Position numbers and translations under genes: made by a program
Shown: one piece after another, positions 13,400 to 25,489 of the stretch
How positions within the stretch are numbered: the first letter of the stretch is position 1
How the letters are laid out: each line of letters starts with the position of its first letter
Assembly: GCF_013373865.1 (NCBI RefSeq)
Contig: NC_050469.1
Span: forward strand, 31,253,046-31,317,045
Source of the DNA: Monomorium pharaonis
Lineage: Eukaryota; Arthropoda; Insecta; Hymenoptera; Formicidae
DNA: 64,000 bases
Direction: 5' to 3'
The notes under the pieces: generated by a model
Told to the model about the DNA's origin: nothing
Databases searched by the model: none
What the model saw: the letters and a program-made list of their open reading frames with translations, nothing else

Positions 13400-13593
13400 C
13401 GCGACCCTTTTCAGTTGGGTCCGGGCAGCTCGTTACCGCTCAAGGAATACCGATAAATCAGGCAGTGTTATGATCAACGAAGTCGAGGAAGGAGCGAGCG
13501 AGACGGTGACAGTGAGGTGAGGTTACAAGTGTCCCCCGAGTACGGTGGAGCCCCTTCGCAGAGGGTGTGGAATCTATCCCTGTCGTATACCAA

Positions 13594-13596
<3 letters not shown>

Positions 13597-13668
<72 letters not shown>
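13597..13668. repeat. (TC)n microsatellite, 72 bp
   Basis: This is an uninterrupted TC array of about 36 units, the longest microsatellite in the window. The open frames that cross it (Ser-Leu or Arg-Glu repeats on the two strands) are artefacts of the array. Confidence 0.98.
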
Positions 13669-13670
<2 letters not shown>

Positions 13671-14666
13671 CGACTCATTAAATACGGTGCCCTTATCCTT
13701 GCAACGAGAAGACGACGGCCGAAGGGAGCGCGGTGGATTTTCACGTATATGCAGATACGTATTTTGAAACATCGATATTAAACCGCACCCCGACCGCGGG
13801 AGCAATGGCGTTACTTTCGATTCACAATGAAGAATGCCAACCCCCCGTCGATACCGCGCTAGAGGGTTGCAATGAATCATTGCGATCAATCGATAACCCA
13901 ACGTTGTCTTCACCGATACGAGAGCTCGATGTGAATTTCACTATAGAAATCTCAATAGAAATTGTAATCTTATGGCAAGATATAAAAACAAAAGAGAAGA
14001 TAACTGAGAAAAGGATTAATTTTCACAACTTTTTAGCTTTGCAGGGTACATTACAAAACCAATCAAATATTTTTGTATTCCAAATATAAGATATAAGCGT
14101 GCTATCGTATCATGTATTAATTACATCAAAGTAATAAAATTGTTCATTAGAACTTCGATACGGCAAAATAAACTGTGGAAGCGACTATGACTGTTCCTAG
14201 CCTCCTAACTGATATTTCCTAGCCTCTCGTTTCGCCGTAGCGAGCTTCGTATCGGCATTCAAAGGGCGCCAATGACTACCATTCCCGGGAACAAGCGCGT
14301 CCCCCTTCCTGAAATTTCATTCGCTACCTCGGAGTCGCGAGACCACAGGCATCCCACCCGGTCCCCGATGCCTCGCATCAAACATATTCAAATACGCAAT
14401 AACGCATTATGATTTATTTACCGATACTTTATACGCGTTTCGCGAGAGAGTGTGTTGCGCCGTGCTTCATGGCTCGTATGAATATTAACGAGCGTGTGCC
14501 ATCACGCGCATCCCCCATCGTCCCATCCCTCTGCCTCCCTGAGAACGGCACCCCGCGTCCTTCTTGCACGAAATAGGAACGTGCATGCGTGTATGCAAAT
14601 ATATATCGAGCTAAGTGTATTGCAACTCGCGGAAATCCAGCGCCGTGAATCTCCCCTCCCGACCAA

Positions 14667-14671
<5 letters not shown>

Positions 14672-14705
<34 letters not shown>
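14672..14705. repeat. (CT)n microsatellite, 34 bp
   Basis: This is an uninterrupted CT array followed by an imperfect pyrimidine tract to about 14722. Confidence 0.97.
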
Positions 14706-14708
<3 letters not shown>

Positions 14709-14939
14709 TCTCTTTCTCTCTCGCGGCGGATCACAACCTCATACGAAGGCAGAGCCAATATCCGAAGTATCTAATATGCTTTTGTAGTCTCTGTCTGCCG
14801 GCGCGCAGACTGGCTCGTTGTTTTCCGAGTGTATCGCCAATATGAATAGCGACGTGCCGTTATCCTTGCATGAGATTGCAGAGAATATTCCGGAAAAGAT
14901 AGAAATTAGCGGGAATGTATCTCGCGATGAATTTCTAGC

Positions 14940-16800
14940 GGACATCTTGCTCGGGAAGAATTAATTTTATTTGAAACAAAATTTAATTATTCGAATAGAA
15001 ATAAATGTAGTCGATCTGACTCAGAATCTAGTGGCTGGCTAGTCACAGTTACAAGTATAGTACTGCAAATCAGAAAGAATTCACTAAACTACTGTCTAAT
15101 CACTACACAAAGGTAATAATAACAGATAATGCTGCATTTTTTAAAATATCTAGCTACTGTTTCACTACCAGTTTTGGAATGATTAACAGACTGAGATTGA
15201 GTTTATTTTATTTTATAAAAAAATATTCTGTTTATTAAATAAAAATCTATACAATACATAACGCGAACTATAGATTCATATGGTATACTAAATAAATAAC
15301 AAAATACAACAAAAAGACGATGTAAATATTCCAGATTAAATAGCCATTAGGTGAAGTTATGTTGCTAGAGACTAGCTATGTAAGACACAACTTTTGACTA
15401 GACAGACACGAGACTTAATTTTTATTAGAATAAGAATTTAATTTCATCGAAATAGTAAAAATAAATGATCTGAAAGTAAGACTCCAACTCCAAATTTGAA
15501 TCAGAATATTTCATCAAGTTCCGTCCTTTCAGAGATTAACTATAGCCGATATGGACCAAAATTTTAAACTTTATCTTCAATACATTAAACTCAAGAATAG
15601 CAACGCTCCTCTTTTCTCATTCCATGTGGAAGTTACATAAATTCTGTCTCGCGATTGTCGGAAAACATTCACAATCGTCATAGCCAAGGGGCCAAAGCGG
15701 ATCTGTAGGAGCGTCGTAGAAGCGGCGCTTAAACAGTAAGCAGATAATGCGCTTCCGTATAGATATCGAGTGCACGGCAGCCCAGAGGTCTTCGACGACA
15801 ACGACTACGTTAGGATAGCCTTCTCCGGGATCGATGCGACCCCCGTGCCGAGGAGGATCACGTCGGCAGCGCGCCGGTCGGGTGGGAGGGGGAGGGGGCT
15901 AATCAAGCTAGTGCAGCTTCTAATACGCTGGAAGGCATTTAATCTCGACAACTTGCTAACGACCTGACCAACACACTATACATTCCCGATAAGCGACAAC
16001 CCCGCAGCAAGGCAAGAAACATTCCCCGATACCCTGCAGACGGCTCGATATCGTCCGCCTCCGCCCCGCGACTTCCTCGCTTTAACTCTCACTCGCTATC
16101 CAATCGTAGAATCGTCCAAGGTGGCAGGTCGCTCGGTCCACTACCACCAGATCTAACGGCGATCGCGATTCCGTCGTCACGTGGACCCGCGGAAGAAGCC
16201 TGTTTCGCGCGCGGCGTGTGAATATTAAAGAGTAGTTCGATGCGCTCGAAGGGGATTCGAAGAGGATAAACCGAAGTGCGAGGAAACGAGACCAAAGGGG
16301 TCCGCCCCGTTGCGCGTTCGGCGTTCTCATTGCCAGTTGAACTGTATCTCCATGGCGTTACTTGTCCCATAAACAGGGAGCACTATTCTCCAGTCGATGG
16401 TCTTCGGATACGGTGGCGCCCGTACCCCGGGCTATATCTATACGTGCGGGTATAGTTTTGCGAACTAGCGTCGTGCCGCGCCAACCCAATTCAATTTAAA
16501 CTTCGGCGGCGAGAGGGTGGAAGGAGGCGGGCGAGAGAATGTGGGGAACCGGGGATGAACTAACGCGCGCGCGCACGCGCCGCCGCCACTAAATCGCCTG
16601 AAATTAACGCGAGTTATTAGTTGACGGCGATAATTAGGAGGCAATTGCACGGAAAAGCGACGGCAGCCCGCGCGCGTGAAGGTGAATTCCGATATCGTTC
16701 GCAGTCGGTCTCTGCTTATCTCGAACTAACCGTGGCAATTCCTAAACAGTACGCAAGGCTTAAGGACGCGATAAATCGCAAAACGTTTAAAAAAAAGATC
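14940..16800. other. AT-rich then CpG-rich, no gene seen
   Basis: Positions 14940-15600 are AT-rich. Positions 15600-16800 are CpG-rich and carry a quadruplex motif and a GC dinucleotide run. Nothing recognisable as coding was found. Confidence 0.5.
15880..15898 (+). other. G-quadruplex motif
   Basis: Four G runs with single-base loops (GGG-T-GGG-A-GGGGG-A-GGGGG) satisfy the standard quadruplex pattern on the + strand. Formation in vivo is not shown. Confidence 0.7.
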
Positions 16801-18180
16801 TGTTCTCAAACGTCTCTGAAACATTAAGGGGATAAATTATCTGTATAAATTCTCTCGCATTTTCCCTAGTATATAGGCACATTCTTCACTTTGTTCCAAT
16901 CAAAGGAAGATGACCGCTCCTTGAACAATTTTTTTTCGAGAGATATCGAATCACTCTTTTTCATGACAAAAGAGAAAACATTTCAATCATTTATTTTAAC
17001 ACAAATGTGGCCTGAAATTTAAAGACGGTTATTTTCAACAAACAATTTCTTTTTATTTTTTATATAGCCATATAATCTTAGATGATTAATTTTACTAAAA
17101 ATATATCGAGCTTTTATATAAACGTGATAGAGAAATATTTACTTTTTAATATAACATTTTTTTTCTAATCTAATAAAACCAAATTTTTAAGGTAAATTGC
17201 AAAATTGCTTTACTACACAAAAACATTTGGTCTCATTGTTTAAAACGTTGATAAAAAAATTATAAACGCATCAAATATTATAATCGAAATGTGAAAAATT
17301 AACGTGACGGAATTACTTTCAAGATGGTAAAGGGATGCCGCACGGCTGCAGAGCATAGAATCTGCAAAGCGCAGAAGCTCCTCGCTTTACACTTTTTCTC
17401 ACCACGCGATTCTTTACGCACGATGGATATGCATAGCCAGACTATTATTGCCTAAATGAGTAAAGCAGCTAAAACCACGTCGATATAATGTAACGCACGC
17501 AAGAAGGCACCCTCCAGACGGTTGCTTAGCAACGTATACGAGCCTTCGTACATGATATCAGTAGGATGAGAAAAGCTCCTCGTACGAATGAAACTGCGAA
17601 CGACTCGACGTTGAACAATAGCGACATATCAAACGTATTATACATATTTTTTATTTTGGACTTAATCTTATGAGCAGTAAGACATCCATGACGTTTTGCC
17701 GAATTGTGAACAATTTTGATTTAATAACATATTCAATTGTGAAAAAAGAAAGAAACACTCTATTATTACACAATAATGATAGATTAATAAAATTAATGTT
17801 TGATGCAAATTATTTTCATTCAAAATAATGTGCAATATATGAACATCTATATTTTAAATTATGTAGAAGCTTTCAACAATTTTAAATATAACATCTTTCC
17901 ACAAATGTAATAAAAAATAAAGTATACTATTCACTAAATATTTCTTTTTGATTCGCTTTTACACTTTGATTATAATATTTAATGTGTTTATAATTTTACT
18001 CCAATGTTTTTATGTGATTAAATCTTCGTTGTTGAGTAACAAAACAAAGCAATTTTGCAATTTATTTCTAAAATTTATTTTCATTAAAAAAAAAATTAAT
18101 TCACTTTAAAATGTTTCCTTATCGCGTTTAAAAACATTTGTGTTAAGAAATGTAATAATCAAGTAAACCTTCGAAACCCT
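16801..18180. other. AT-rich segment with a CpG-rich patch
   Basis: AT-rich DNA is interrupted at about 17,320-17,640 by a CpG-rich patch that contains the X-box candidate. No open frame of useful length is present. Confidence 0.55.
17521..17533. promoter_or_regulatory. Candidate RFX X-box
   Basis: GTTGCTTAGCAAC is a perfect 6-bp inverted repeat (GTTGCT and AGCAAC) with a 1-bp centre. It matches the X-box pattern bound by RFX-family winged-helix factors, which in insects control ciliary genes in sensory neurons. It sits in a CpG-rich patch (about 17,320-17,640) surrounded by AT-rich DNA. No adjacent gene can be identified, so a regulatory role is inference. Confidence 0.4.
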
Positions 18181-19761
18181 GCGCTCGCAGCTTCTATATA
18201 TATAAACATTATATCTTAGATATAGGAAATTCTCCCTCCGACTGTCATTCCTGATGTCACATATGCGGTGCGTATTCGAAATTCAAGAGAAAGAAGAAGG
18301 CGTTTGCATAGCTACGTTTACGGAGAAGGGGAGACACGTGCGCGTGCCCGCCATTGTGGGGCGATTCGAGAGCGAAGGGGTAGTAAACAAGCGATATAGC
18401 TAGCGTCGGTATCCAATATTGAGATTGCTGTCTTTTGGAATATGCTAATACGATAATACATACAAATGTCCCCATAAACTATAGAATTTTCATAAAGAAC
18501 ATGCAAATGTTCTGATATCGAGTGCCTTCCACGCTTCAGCTGGGGTAGCTCGTCCACGAAAGAGATTGATACTTCGCGTTGCGAACGAGCGAAACGCCTA
18601 ACTTGATTCGCGGGGCATAAAAGAGAATGTCGGGTAGAGCCGTCGTGGTTTCGAATCTTTCTGAGAGAGATACGCGAGGATATCAGTTTTAAGAAGACAA
18701 TAAATTCACCGCAAGTGATGCAGCGTAAGAAATTTTAAAAAATTAATAAAATGTCAATGATGCCTAAGAAACTGATTTGAAGAATTAATTAAATAAATCT
18801 AATTGACACAACGATTAACTTTTGTATCTTACATATTATAGACAAAATAATAAAACTGTTATAATTTATTAAATTATTACAAAAAAATGTAGTAAAAAAA
18901 AAAACAGAAACTTTCACGTGATTGCACCAATGAGTAACAGGAAATCGCGATAGTGCGGAATATCGATAGTCTCCCGAGACGTTTGAACCTTATTAAGGAA
19001 ACGAATGGTCCGGTCAGGCCGCGAAAAAAAAGTTCCATCCCCGATATAGTATAAAGCGAAAAAAATCCTTCCGTAATAGAATTACTCGGCTCGGAACGGT
19101 CGTAAACGTATTCCCAAGGCCGATAGCCATTTTTCTCGGTCAAGGGGCGAATTGGCTAAACCGCACGCGTTTACCCGAAGACAGATAGTAGAAAACAACA
19201 ACACGCGCTCCCTACTGCCCCAATCCCCCGCCTCGATCCGTTTCTTTTACAGCTGCTGATCACGGCCGGGCCAATATAAATAATTTTCTGTCGATATGTT
19301 ACGTATAGATTTCACGATGAGTACATATATAAAAATAACTTTTAAGTGTTCTTTGTCACAACATTGTCACAAAAAATCATTACGTAATATAATAGGAAAA
19401 CGAGAAGATATCAAATATATAAATGTAGGAGATTTAGCTTCCATTTTTAATCGAAAGCAACAAAAAATAAAAGTAATGTTTCTCGGACTGTTTCTTTACA
19501 AATGGCTGATGCTCACGTATCCTATTAATTTATCCACTTTTCCAAGTTGCATCTAATATTTCAAGTTATAACTGATAGTGAACATCTATTCGTGAAAAAA
19601 GAAATAACAAAATCGTTAAAACGAAAGATGAGCTTTATCTGTGTACGAAAGACGACTGTTTCTTTCTATTTCTTCCCAGCTGCTTCTCCATCGTTCCGCG
19701 AAAGTTGTTCAAGCGCGATTTCAATATTCGTTCTACCGGTGATATCTGTCGCCGTTTGCGA

Positions 19762-19768
<7 letters not shown>

Positions 19769-19800
<32 letters not shown>
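19769..19800. repeat. (GA)n microsatellite, 32 bp
   Basis: This is an uninterrupted GA array of 16 units flanked by AAAGA and AAGAGACC. Confidence 0.97.
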
Positions 19801-19806
<6 letters not shown>

Positions 19807-20627
19807 CCGTTTTCGCGTCCGACTCTATCTCGCGATGGGGGAGGACGATATATCCTCCGAAGATTGTTTTCTCTCGTCAGGTAGCCACATACGTCACGCG
19901 AAATCCCTGGAGGAGGCCTAGACGGGTACCAGGAATATACCGGATATAGATCACAACTCGCGAAACGCCGGGCGGAGTCCCACGGCGAAACGCGGCGAAT
20001 CAACTTCCGTCATTGCTCGCCATCCCGAACCTAATGCCCAGCATTTCTCTTCGGCCTCCCGAACTCCCGCAGCCGGCCATACATACATACGTACGTACCG
20101 CGAGTGTGAGCAAAACGCGAGCAGATGTATACGTGGCTCCAAGAACTATGCGTTCCACTCGCCTTTATATTGTTATATTAAAGTAAATTGTACATTTTTT
20201 TTAATAAATGGATTTTTGTACGTTCCAGATAAAATTCATGCTTCTTGAAAGCAAAAGGTTCGTAGAGATCAAATTTTACCAAAAAGTATGGGAATACATA
20301 TAATTGTTTTAAGTGCAAGACTCGTTGTGTTTTAATGGAAATCACACGCGTAAGAGAGCTCAACCGATTCGTTCCTATTTTTATCAGCGTTATTCCCCCC
20401 AACACTTGTTAGGGGGTTATCGACACCGAATTTACGTACGCGTAGACAAATTAGGTCACTTTTCAGCAAGTCGCGCTGAAAGTCCCGACGCCCGACGTAC
20501 GATTGAACGCAGATCCTCGAGGTTTAATCGAGAATAAATCGAATCACGGCAAATTGACCTTAATCGCGTCTCTTTAAAGCCTACATTCGCACTTCGTCAT
20601 ATTCGTTCGCGCCGACTAGCACGCGGC

Positions 20628-20630
<3 letters not shown>

Positions 20631-20659
<29 letters not shown>
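20631..20659. repeat. (TC)n microsatellite, 29 bp
   Basis: This is an uninterrupted TC array, about 200 bp upstream of a long pyrimidine-rich zone. Confidence 0.97.
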
Positions 20660-20662
<3 letters not shown>

Positions 20663-20839
20663 ACGGACAGAGGTGTTACGCGGCGAACGCCGGCAGAATT
20701 GAAGTGCCGCTTTCCGGGGCAAATGGTACGTAGGATAATTTATCGGGGTATCGGGAAACGACAGAGAGCGGATCCATATTCCAATTAAAGCTCATCCTCC
20801 CGGAACGTTGCGCTGGATATTACTTCTCCGACTGCCACC

Positions 20840-21190
20840 GCCACCACCATCCAACCCCCACCGTCTCTGCCGCATCCCCTCTCCCGTGCCTCTCGCTCTC
20901 TATCTCTGTCCCTCTCCTTCGCGACTTTCCCCGTCCCTGTCGATCCCATGATTTTTCCCTCTTTCTTCCACGCTTTTAATTTCCCGCTCGCTTCGCAATT
21001 ATCTCTCTCTTCCCCGCTGTCGTTTTCGCCATTTCTCTCGCTTCCTCAGTTCTTCGCATCCTCTCGTCATCTCTTTCCCCAGCAGAAGCGCTCTCGTCCT
21101 CGTTTCACCGCCACCGCCACTCTCCTCCTCCCTCGCTACCCCCTCTCGCGCTCCCTCGTTACTCTCCTTTTTTGCGCGTTTTGCTTTCCA
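20840..21190. other. Long pyrimidine-rich zone
   Basis: About 350 bp of the + strand are strongly biased to C and T, including CTCTCT, TTCCCC and CCTCC words with few purines. The zone ends in TTTTGCTTTCCAG, which resembles a 3' splice acceptor. The open frames across it on both strands (Ser/Leu/Pro/Phe on +, Arg/Glu/Lys on -) are products of this bias. No exon can be supported downstream. Confidence 0.6.
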
Positions 21191-23046
21191 GTCCATTTCG
21201 CGTTGTAAACTCGAACTTTATGGCTGCGAGAGGTGGATGCGCCGGGAGTTCATATACGCGGTCGCATCGCGCGTTCCCGAAAACTGCATGGAAGCTTCGA
21301 GGAGTTGGTTGAGTGATCTGATGTCGAAACTGATGTCGAAAAGCCGATCGAATCAAATAAATTTGATCTCTCTACTCGCAGGATTTTAACAACTTTACGT
21401 AATGCATCCGATAATTATCACCTGTTGATTATGACATTAAATTGCAAACTTACGCAGAGCTTTACAATATTTAATTAATGGATGATCTTCAAGTCTCTAT
21501 ATGATGACACAATTACGAGATATAACTCTAATTTCTATTCGAAGAATACGCTGTTGAAATATTAAAATAATAATTGTAAAGGATAACCGACATAATTTTT
21601 TAAATATTAGTTTGATACTATTATATAATTATTGCGTACAATTATCGTAGAATAATAGATACTACATTTATTATCGTTAAAATAATGCAATAAAAAAATT
21701 TCCCGATCACCAAATCCGTGACGATACATTCGTTTATCGTTTAGGCTGGAGCGAAATAACGCGGCCCTCCGAATAATGACCTCCGAAAGTAATAGCATCG
21801 AAGGCATTCTGCTATATTCCTGCGGCAGAGGAAAATGAGTTTCCCTCTCGAGGAGCAGCCAGGCTCGCGCGTCTTGCCGGAGTCACCCGATAATGGCGTC
21901 GTTATTTTAAAATACCGCGATCGTATTTCCCCGCGGCGCCCGAACGAGAATATGTCGCGGCGAATCGAACTTAATCTACGCGAAGGGCGTAGCTTTTTCG
22001 TCCTCCTTCGACGAAGAATCCCGCCTGTCCCGTCGTTTTTTCCCGTCCACGTGATCCTTCCCGAGGCGATCCCTCGTACCTAAATCATGTAAGGATTACA
22101 ACAAGACGGCTGAGAGAGACAGAGAGGGGAGGGAGAGAGAGAGAGGCCGGATGAGCCGGGCGGTCCACGCGCAGCCAACTCGCATTTTGGAAACATTTAA
22201 ATTCTTATACGCGAATAAATAGCAAGAATTTCACGCGCAATAAAATATAGATTTCCTACGCCGAGCTCCCGCCGGCGGTGGCGGCAGCGGCGACAACGCT
22301 GGCGGCCGCTCACCCCCTCCCCGCCCCCGAGAGTAGAAGGATGCGGTCATAAAATCATTGATATGAAAATATAGCCCTTTCATCCTCGCACCCTCTCCCC
22401 CCCCCCCCTCCCTCTCCCTCGCGTGCTCTCTTCCTCCGCAGCGACGGAACTCAGTCCAGCCGAGCGAGTCGGAGCATCGTCGCCTGGAGGGTGCGACGTA
22501 GGGCGAAAGAGAGAGGAGAGGTTGGAAGGTCGAGTCGTAAGTTAAAAAGGGAGAGGGGAGAATAGAATACCTTTTGTTTCGGCGGACAGTCCCGAGCCTA
22601 AATCGCCGTTTCACCCCATCTCCGCTTTCCGCCCTCCCTCCCTATAGGCCTACCAAATGTCTCTTCTTCGTCGTTTCCCCCTTCCCCGCCGCTACCTTCC
22701 CGATAATGCTCCCAAACCGGAGCTTTTCAAATAAAGTTAATGCTAAAAACACTTTTGGAGAAGATTCCGAGTCTAGATAGCGAGGGACTTTATCTCCCGA
22801 ATTCATTGATTACCTTTAGCAACAGCTAACATAAAAGAACAAATTAATGACGGAGACTCTGATTTTCGATAATAATGAAGACTATCCTTTTCAAAGTTTC
22901 ACACTAAAATTAACATAATTTGTAACACCGTAACTTTATCTCCTTCTGGAAATTACAGTTTCAACTGAATTGTTCTCCAAGAAATACCAAACGGTACTCG
23001 AGGAGCAATTTTGCAAAGACTTTTGAAATTCTGGGTCTCAATCTCC

Positions 23047-23080
<34 letters not shown>

Positions 23081-23082
23081 TT
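23047..23082. repeat. Imperfect (CT)n microsatellite
   Basis: Two CT arrays are separated by a single TTT interruption at about 23066-23068. Confidence 0.93.
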
Positions 23083-25471
23083 CGTCCACACTCTCGCACG
23101 AGCACGCCGACGTCTAATCCAATAATTTAATTTCAGGAGCCCGGCTAAAGGGGATTTGAAGTATTAGCCAACGGAATTTGTGTATCTTTGATTAGTATTC
23201 CGTTCGGGACAGCGCTCGGCCTCGCCCGATCGCGGTTACATGCGAATCCTAAATCAACTGCGCCATGCGGGATGTCTTCGGCTCCTGCTGCCGCGGACGA
23301 AACAACCGGGGGATCAGAGTCGCGCGCGAGGCCGGTTCGGGATTTCAATCCGCGCTATATCCCGAGAAGAAACAACGCCGCGCCGAGGCGAGGGTCTAGC
23401 CTGGACCGTCCAGGTCGGGAGAGACGACGGATGACATCGGTCAGACGATGGATTTTGCGTTCCGGCCGAGGACTCACTTCGTGCAACTAATTGGGTATCA
23501 ACGGCGGACGCCCATCACGACGGAAGACGTGATTCGTTGTTTATGAACGTTGTTACGAACGCCGGGACCTCGTCACAAACGTTTAAATCGGAACGTTGTT
23601 TCGCGGCGTGTCATTAAGCATCTCAATCTTTGGCGTATTAAATAAATATCTTTTTCGAATCGAGCCCCAAATAAAGCTTCTGTTTAACTATGAATTTAGC
23701 TACTCCTAGCTTTATGATAAATTCTGTTTCCACGGGACTTAATTATTTCCGACTGTCTGTTAATTTGTCGATATTTTTAAAAGAGTGCTCCTTTTACAAT
23801 GTTCCCGTAGCACTTGTGCGGCACGTTCTTACGCCACGTCAAACGTTTCGCGCCGGATCGAGGTCGAATTAAGAGAGAGCCGCGGTTTCTCCGTCAGTCT
23901 CTCACGGTTCGCCCGTCCGTGTTACCGGCTGGCGGGAATTATATCGGTGAGTCGGGTTCCTTGTATAAATCATACATATTCAGGCGCCGACAACATTTCC
24001 TCGAGTAGCTACCAGTGATCCGTCTAATTTATAGTTTAACTTATCTAAATGCGCGCAGCGCCTGGCTAAAGGGAGGTCGGGTGACTGGATGGCGGTGGCG
24101 GTCGGTTGCCGTCGGCGCGCCTCAACGAACCGACGACGACAGAACGCGTTCAACCCTTCGGCTGTTTAGCATTCCATCTTCGATTGCCAACAACTCGCTG
24201 CCGCAGTTCCCAGGATGAGGGGGGAGGAGGAGGAGAACGGAGGGAGACACTGTGGGAATTCTGCGATCTGCAATTTTTAGCGAGCAACGCGCGAAAACGA
24301 AAAACCGCGAATTAGCGTCAATATTGAGCTTCTACCTCAAAAAGAAATACACAATTGATCTGGAACTTATTCTCGCTGCGGATATAAGGGAATGCTGAAG
24401 TGCCCGTCAAATTTGATCGGGGTCAATAATGTAGAGTCATTCGTGCATATCATTAACAAAATTTCATATGTATTTCTTTTATAGATTTGGAAATTCTCTT
24501 CCAGAATTAAAATACACGTATTAATATCAGCTATGAATTGGATTTTATACCGAAAATAAAAAAAACTTTCTTTAGACTGCTCTTTTTATTAACCTGCATC
24601 TGGAGTTGCAATTATAAAAAGTTCATGAAGCTAATTTTTTTTTCTAGCCTTTTAATCTTAGTTAAAATTGCACGATTCTTGTTTGTACAAATTGTATACT
24701 AAGTAAATATTGTCAAGTGACAGCTCTGTCAAAAATAAAATTTTTTATATGAATTCTTTCCTCTAGATTTTGATGTGTACTTTAATTCTATAAAAGAATT
24801 TTACGATTCTATAAAGCCAATTAAAAGATTAGTTTCTTTAATAAAATGTCGATAAAAGAGACGACTTTAGAATCCCCTAATATAATAAGAAATATTTAGG
24901 AGCGTTATTAATGTACCAAATAAATCTTTTCAATTCTTTTAACGTTCCTAATATTTACTTCAAATTCAGATGACTCTTTAATAGAAATTGTAAAGCAAAA
25001 AGATATCTTTATAATATCGTCTGATGAAATTATAGCCAAGGCGATATTATCAACATTTTTCTATTTCGAGAAACGTTGCCGGGCCTCGTAAATCCATTCA
25101 CGTCCAGAGCTCACGTGAGCCCGAGGTATCCCTTATTCGATATACTCTTCGTCAGGTAGCACTCCATATATCTTTGTACTCGCATCGACGAGGTGAGGCT
25201 GCCGGCACGTTAGAGCGCGGATATACGTAAAACCGGTGGCCTGTTTTACAAGGAACGGGAATGACGAATCGTTCCGTGCGCCTCATAGGGATCGGGCCGC
25301 GCTTCATCCCTTGATATATCGATGCAAAACGGCGAGCGATTCCCACGGAGGATACCGCGAGCCAATCTTTCGGAAACCAGCCCCAAATCCAAAGGAGCGT
25401 GATATTTATAGGGCGGATTTAAAGTATAAAGTCGCGAGCGGAATGCGGGGGCAAAGGGGGAGCGGCGCAGA

Positions 25472-25489
25472 GGGAGGGAGGGGTGCGGG
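25472..25489 (+). other. G-quadruplex motif
   Basis: Four G runs with loops of 1, 1 and 3 nt (GGG-A-GGG-A-GGGG-TGC-GGG) fit the quadruplex pattern. Confidence 0.65.

Larger units (their letters stand above)
11641..14930. other. CpG-rich segment, no gene seen
   Basis: The segment is mostly CpG-rich, with AT-rich gaps at 12400-12500 and 13950-14200. It contains the two TC microsatellites listed separately. No supportable exon was found. Confidence 0.55.
18181..24340. other. Alternating CpG-rich and AT-rich, no gene seen
   Basis: CpG-rich blocks (19650-20160, 20340-21350, 21720-22790, 23050-24330) are separated by AT-rich spacers. It contains four CT/GA microsatellites and the pyrimidine-rich zone. 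No supportable exon was found. Confidence 0.55.

Noticed and set aside
13545..13913. Frames with long Ser-Leu or Arg-Glu repeats
   Set aside because: They are translations of the TC microsatellite at 13597-13668. The same applies at 6885, 14672, 19769 and 59905.
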